DNA of 26,165 nucleotides from Parvibaculum sp049651025 (lineage in GTDB: Bacteria; Pseudomonadota; Alphaproteobacteria; Parvibaculales; Parvibaculaceae), in assembly GCF_049651025.1 (NCBI RefSeq), contig NZ_JBASBH010000070.1, positions 1 to 26,165 on the forward strand, written 5' to 3'. Below the pieces are notes generated by a model that worked only from the letters and a program-made list of their open reading frames with translations, had not been told where the DNA came from and did not search any database. A program made the position numbers and the translations under genes. Numbering within the stretch: the stretch's first letter is position 1; every line of letters starts with the position of its first letter. This document shows positions 23,064-26,165 of the stretch, piece after piece.

Positions 23064-24602
23064 ATGTTCATTGACGGGCGGCAGGTGCCGGAAGGCACCG
23101 TGATCGAGACGGATATCGCGATCATTGGCGCGGGCGCAGCCGGTATCACAATTGCGCGCGTTCTGGGCGGCTCGGATGTCTCCGTCACGCTGATCGAAAG
23201 CGGCGGCCTCGAATTCGATCCTGAAACCCAGGCCCTTTACGAAAGCGAGAGCGTCGGCGTGCCCTACACGACCGAAACCTCGCGCCTGCGCTATTTCGGC
23301 GGCTCGACCAACCATTGGGGCGGCTGGTGCCGTCCTTTCGAGCCGATCGATTTTGAACAGCGCGACTGGGTGCCCCATTCCGGCTGGCCGATCACGCGCG
23401 AAGACCTCGACCCCTATTATCGCCGCGCCAACGACGTCGCCCAGATCGGGCCCTTCAATTATGACGACGCCGATTTCTGGTCGGAGGGCGGCAAGAACGC
23501 GCCGCTGCCGCTGCCCGGCGGCGAGGTGATGACGCGCTGGTTCGAATACAGCCCGCCGACGCGCTTCGGGCAGGTCTACCGCAAGGAGATCGAGAAGGCC
23601 GGGAACATAAAGACCTATCTCCACTCCAACGTGCTGGAGATCGTGCCGACCGAAGATGCGGCAACCGTTGAACGCCTGCGCGTGGGAACGCTGAGCGGTG
23701 TGCGCTTTGAAGTGCGCCCCAGGCTCGTGATCCTTGCGACCGGCGGCATCGAGAATGCGCGCCTGCTGCTGCTGTCGAACAGCGTGGAAAAGGCAGGCCT
23801 CGGCAATAGCCGCGGCGTTGTCGGGCGCTTCTTCATGGAGCATCCCCATATCGACCGGCCCGTCGAGATCCTGCTGACCAACCCGGAAATGGTCGCGCCC
23901 TATTACAAGACCTATACGAAGCTGAACGGCGCCAATATTCGCGGCATCTTCATGTTCACCGAGGAATATCAGCGCAAGAACCGCCGCCTCGGCACCGTGA
24001 TGACCTTCTACAAGGCGAAGGAAATCCGCACCGACGAAGTGGTCGAGGAAAAAGACCCCGAATCCGTGCGCGACATAGAGCCGGGCATTCTGCAACTCAT
24101 GCACTCGACGACTGCGCAGCCCAGCGACAGCCCCATTCTCGGCATGCGCTACGGCACCGGCTGCGCGACCGAGCAATCGCCGAACCCCGACAGCCGCATC
24201 TCGCTTTCAAAGAGCAAGGATGCGCTCGGCCTGAACCGCACCAAGATCGACTGGCGCCTGTCATCGTCCGACCGCACCAATCTGCGGCTGAACCTTGAAG
24301 CGCTGGCGCGCTCCTTCGGCGCATGGGGCAATGGCAGCGTGCGTATCCTGTTTGAAGATCGCGACAAGTGGGACGAGGCCGAGGGCTGGGGCAACCACCA
24401 TATGGGCACGACGCGCATGGCCGCCGATCCGCGCAAGGGCGTGGTCGATGCCAACTGCAAGGTGCATGGCATCTCCAATCTTTATGTGGCGGGCAGTTCG
24501 CTCTTCACCACCTCGTCGACCGTCAATCCGACGCTGACGATTGTCGCGCTCGCGCTGCGCCTTGCCGAGCATGTCCAACAGAAATTCACGAGGGGGGTGT
24601 GA
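23064..24602 (+). CDS. GMC family FAD-dependent oxidoreductase (large subunit)
   Basis: A 512-residue glucose-methanol-choline oxidoreductase. The N-terminal FAD fold has IAIIGAGAAGITIARVL (Gly22-x-Gly24-x-x-Gly27) and VTLIESGG. The flavin-contact GGSTNHWGGWCRPFEPIDF follows at about 79-97. A C-terminal GMC segment carries WGNHHMGTTRM (catalytic His445 or His446) and the partner Asn488 in SSTVNPTLTIVALALRLAEHV. It has no signal peptide of its own. The next gene, 2 bases downstream, encodes a small Tat-signal protein, an arrangement known from fructose, sorbitol and gluconate dehydrogenases in which the small subunit carries the flavoprotein to the periplasm. No cytochrome c subunit gene is adjacent. 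Substrate probably an alcohol or sugar-type hydroxyl; not determinable here. Confidence 0.9.
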   Translation: MFIDGRQVPEGTVIETDIAIIGAGAAGITIARVLGGSDVSVTLIESGGLEFDPETQALYESESVGVPYTTETSRLRYFGGSTNHWGGWCRPFEPIDFEQRDWVPHSGWPITREDLDPYYRRANDVAQIGPFNYDDADFWSEGGKNAPLPLPGGEVMTRWFEYSPPTRFGQVYRKEIEKAGNIKTYLHSNVLEIVPTEDAATVERLRVGTLSGVRFEVRPRLVILATGGIENARLLLLSNSVEKAGLGNSRGVVGRFFMEHPHIDRPVEILLTNPEMVAPYYKTYTKLNGANIRGIFMFTEEYQRKNRRLGTVMTFYKAKEIRTDEVVEEKDPESVRDIEPGILQLMHSTTAQPSDSPILGMRYGTGCATEQSPNPDSRISLSKSKDALGLNRTKIDWRLSSSDRTNLRLNLEALARSFGAWGNGSVRILFEDRDKWDEAEGWGNHHMGTTRMAADPRKGVVDANCKVHGISNLYVAGSSLFTTSSTVNPTLTIVALALRLAEHVQQKFTRGV

Positions 24603-24604
24603 AC

Positions 24605-25045
24605 ATGACCACGCCCGAGACTACAAAAAAACATCACGCGATCTCGCGCCGCAACCTGCTGATCCTTGGCGGCGTCGCCGTGGCCACGGCCGCTGTGCCC
24701 GCCTCGTTCCGCCTGTTCGAGCACGAAGCGGAAAGCACGATAGACGAATTGCTCGCCATGCTTTCCGACCGCGAGGGCGCGGCCATGATCGGCAGACGCT
24801 GGCTTGAAACGACGGGTCAGGAAAAGCAGAAGACCGTTGCGGCGAAGATCACCAAACGCCTGCGCACGCATGGCTGGCAGCCCGGCAATACGCCCGAAGC
24901 GCTGCACGAGGCACTCGGCTCGCGCATCCGCCACGACTTCGAACATGGCGATATGGTCGAGGTGTCAGGCTGGCAGCTCTCGCGCACCAGCGTGGAGCTT
25001 TGCGTGCTGGCCGCTCTGCATCAGGACGCCGTCGCAATCGGCTAG
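24605..25045 (+). CDS. Tat-signal small subunit of the GMC dehydrogenase
   Basis: A 146-residue protein beginning with a twin-arginine signal: SRRNLLILGG (Arg15-Arg16) followed by a hydrophobic Ala/Val stretch to about residue 34. The rest is helical and ends with IRHDFEHGDMVEVSGWQLSRTSVELCVLAALH. That D-F-x-x-G then V-x-G-W-x-L-S-R-T pattern is typical of the small subunits of sugar and alcohol dehydrogenases in the GMC group. It starts 2 bases after the GMC stop with AGGGGGG just upstream, so it is co-translated with the large subunit. The inferred role is to export the folded FAD subunit through the Tat system and help seat it in the periplasm. Start fixed by RBS and signal peptide. Confidence 0.87.
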   Translation: MTTPETTKKHHAISRRNLLILGGVAVATAAVPASFRLFEHEAESTIDELLAMLSDREGAAMIGRRWLETTGQEKQKTVAAKITKRLRTHGWQPGNTPEALHEALGSRIRHDFEHGDMVEVSGWQLSRTSVELCVLAALHQDAVAIG

Positions 25046-25050
25046 ATCTC

Positions 25051-25794
25051 TCAGGGGCAAAGCGTCGTCTTGCCGAGCGTGACCGAATTCATGCGCGCCT
25101 GAATGGTGCCCGCGCGGTCGCGCATCCACGGCCCCGGTCGCTCCACACGCCAGCCAAGCGGATTTGGCAGCGCGGTCGCCATCAGCGCCGCCTGCCCGGG
25201 CGTGAGATGCGCCGCGCTGACGCCGAAATATTCCCGCGCCGCCGCTTCCGCGCCGTAAATGCCCGGACCCCATTCGATCTCATTGAGATAGAGTTCGAGA
25301 ATGCGATCCTTGGGCAGCAGCGCTTCAAGCCAGACCGTGAGATAGGCTTCAGCCCCCTTGCGGATGAAGTTGCGCGCGGGCCAGAGAAAAAGATTCTTCG
25401 AGGTTTGCATGCTGATCGTGCTCGCACCGAGCTTGCGACGCGTGCCCTGCTGGTTGCGCTCGATGGCATTATCGACCGCATCCCAATCGAAACCGCGATG
25501 CTGGCAGAACTTCGCATCTTCAGACGCGATGACGGCGCGCTGCAGATTGCGCGAAATCCGCTCGAGCGGCACCCAGGACTTGGTGATGCCATAGCCTTCG
25601 ACAGCGCGGATCAGCATGAGCGGCGTCACGGGCGGCGGCACGAAGCGATAGAGAAAAAGCATGGCGGCCGGCACGACGAACAGCGCGAGCACAAGAATGC
25701 CGAGCAATCTGCGGAGGCTTGAACGCACAGAGGCGCGCGTCGATCTTTTGCGCGCGCCACTCGCCGTTCGGAAAGGTCGTCTCGACTGTGTCAC
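25051..25794 (-). CDS. mtgA: Monofunctional peptidoglycan glycosyltransferase MtgA
   Basis: A GT51 family transglycosylase that polymerises lipid II into glycan strands in the periplasm. A basic N-terminus and one membrane anchor (LLGILVLALFVVPAAMLFLYRF) precede the catalytic domain with IASEDAKFCQHRGFDWDAV (catalytic Glu in SED), GASTISMQTSKNLFLWPARNFIRKG and LELYLNEIEWGPGIYGAEAAAREYFG. No penicillin-binding transpeptidase domain follows, hence MtgA. The start is uncertain: no ATG is available. I chose GTG at 25792-25794 (247 residues); TTG at 25828-25830, GTG at 25819-25821 or a GTG nearer the anchor are alternatives, none with a clear ribosome-binding site. Convergent with the Tat-subunit gene, with a 5-base gap and no terminator seen. 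Confidence 0.9.
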   Translation of the reverse strand: MTQSRRPFRTASGARKRSTRASVRSSLRRLLGILVLALFVVPAAMLFLYRFVPPPVTPLMLIRAVEGYGITKSWVPLERISRNLQRAVIASEDAKFCQHRGFDWDAVDNAIERNQQGTRRKLGASTISMQTSKNLFLWPARNFIRKGAEAYLTVWLEALLPKDRILELYLNEIEWGPGIYGAEAAAREYFGVSAAHLTPGQAALMATALPNPLGWRVERPGPWMRDRAGTIQARMNSVTLGKTTLCP

Positions 25795-25978
25795 GATGAC
25801 GATAATCCGCGAACCCCTCACGAGGCACAAGCCCGCAAGCGGTCGCGGCCCGGCAATCGCCCGATTTCAGACTCATTTTCGTCCCAAATGCGTTGGAGTT
25901 TGGCAACGACGCGCGGGGGACCGCAGGAAAGCAGTATCGGGGGCCAAAGCAGGCACCCGTTTGTTTACGGAGGTCTGA

Positions 25979-26165
25979 ATGAAAAAGATTGCATCGATGC
26001 TGATGGTCGCGGCGCTGCTGGGGACAACGGCGGGTTGCACGAACATGAGCAGGACAGAACAAGGCGCGCTGTCGGGCGGCGCCATTGGCGGCGCGGTCGG
26101 CGTTGCAGCGACCGCGATTGCCGGGACGAGCCTCGTTACGGGCGCGCTGGTCGGCGCGGCAGTCG
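25979..26165 (+). CDS. Glycine-zipper lipoprotein, 3' end beyond the window
   Basis: The first 62 codons are visible. The N-terminus MKKIASMLMVAALLGTTAGCTN is a type II signal peptide with a lipobox (T-A-G-C, Cys20). After a short polar stretch the sequence becomes a glycine zipper (GALSGGAIGGAVGVAATAIAG and so on), as in SlyB/OsmB-like or YMGG-type outer-membrane lipoproteins. GGAGGT lies a few bases upstream of the ATG, so translation is probably strong. The gene is divergent from mtgA across about 180 bases. The rest of the protein, which would decide the family, is outside the window. Confidence 0.85.
   Translation, partial: MKKIASMLMVAALLGTTAGCTNMSRTEQGALSGGAIGGAVGVAATAIAGTSLVTGALVGAAV

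Noticed and set aside
23022..24176. A 384-codon minus-strand frame inside the GMC gene
   Set aside because: Antisense shadow of a gene with complete GMC motifs; no recognisable domain.
25520..26062. A 180-codon minus-strand frame overlapping mtgA and the lipoprotein gene
   Set aside because: It is out of frame with conserved MtgA sequence over most of its length. A short stretch near 25750-25870 looks somewhat protein-like, but there is no start signal or family match.
1..26165. Defence island, prophage or conjugative element
   Set aside because: No integrase, transposase, nuclease, toxin-antitoxin, phage structural or CRISPR sequence was seen, and base and codon use look even across the window.

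Overview
The window reads as a GC-rich chromosomal segment of an alphaproteobacterium, probably Hyphomicrobiales (a Parvibaculum-like organism would fit, but I cannot prove the genus). The reasons are the RpoE-ChrR sigma/anti-sigma pair with its TGATCC-type promoters, an alphaproteobacterial-type Zur box, codon use rich in GCG/CGC/GGC, many ATGA stop/start overlaps, and a dispersed palindromic repeat of a kind I recall from this class. Gene density is high, with about 22 complete genes and one cut by the right edge. I saw no tRNA, rRNA, CRISPR array, insertion sequence or phage gene.

Layout. (1) 21-109: a long imperfect inverted repeat. (2) 150-1592, minus: SPFH/stomatin-like protein followed by NfeD, a membrane quality-control pair. 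(3) 1704-2303, plus: glutathione S-transferase, convergent with a zinc-type alcohol dehydrogenase (2326-3420, minus). (4) 3529-7285, minus: a tight run of acyl-CoA dehydrogenase (with catalytic Glu), acyl-CoA dehydrogenase (without it), ChrA-type chromate transporter and SemiSWEET. (5) 7418-9649, minus: membrane c-di-GMP protein with a degenerate GGDEF and an intact EAL domain. (6) 9733-13418: a singlet-oxygen/photooxidative stress type locus. A FAD oxidoreductase and a DUF1365 protein (minus) diverge from rpoE-chrR (plus), and each side has a TGATCC-N18-TA(A/G) promoter in the shared spacer. The ChrR here lacks both cysteines of its anti-sigma zinc site. (7) 13422-15494, minus: ZnuD-like zinc TonB receptor with a perfect 19-bp Zur-type palindrome just upstream. 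(8) 15609-19778, plus: ppk2, MgtC/DUF4010 membrane protein, MFS transporter and rlmJ, each joined by a 4-base ATGA overlap. (9) 19877-21205, plus: second MFS protein, separated by a strong bidirectional hairpin terminator from an aldehyde dehydrogenase (21267-22697, minus). (10) 23064-25045, plus: GMC oxidoreductase with a small Tat-signal partner. (11) 25051 to about 25794, minus: monofunctional transglycosylase MtgA, divergent from a truncated glycine-zipper lipoprotein gene.

Taken together this is largely core and envelope/stress chromosome rather than a mobile island. The most distinctive features are the zinc-site-deficient ChrR in an otherwise textbook RpoE locus, the Zur-controlled receptor next to it, the paired (probably heteromeric) acyl-CoA dehydrogenases with odd operon partners, and the four-gene translationally coupled ppk2-rlmJ chain. 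No clearly unprecedented system was found.
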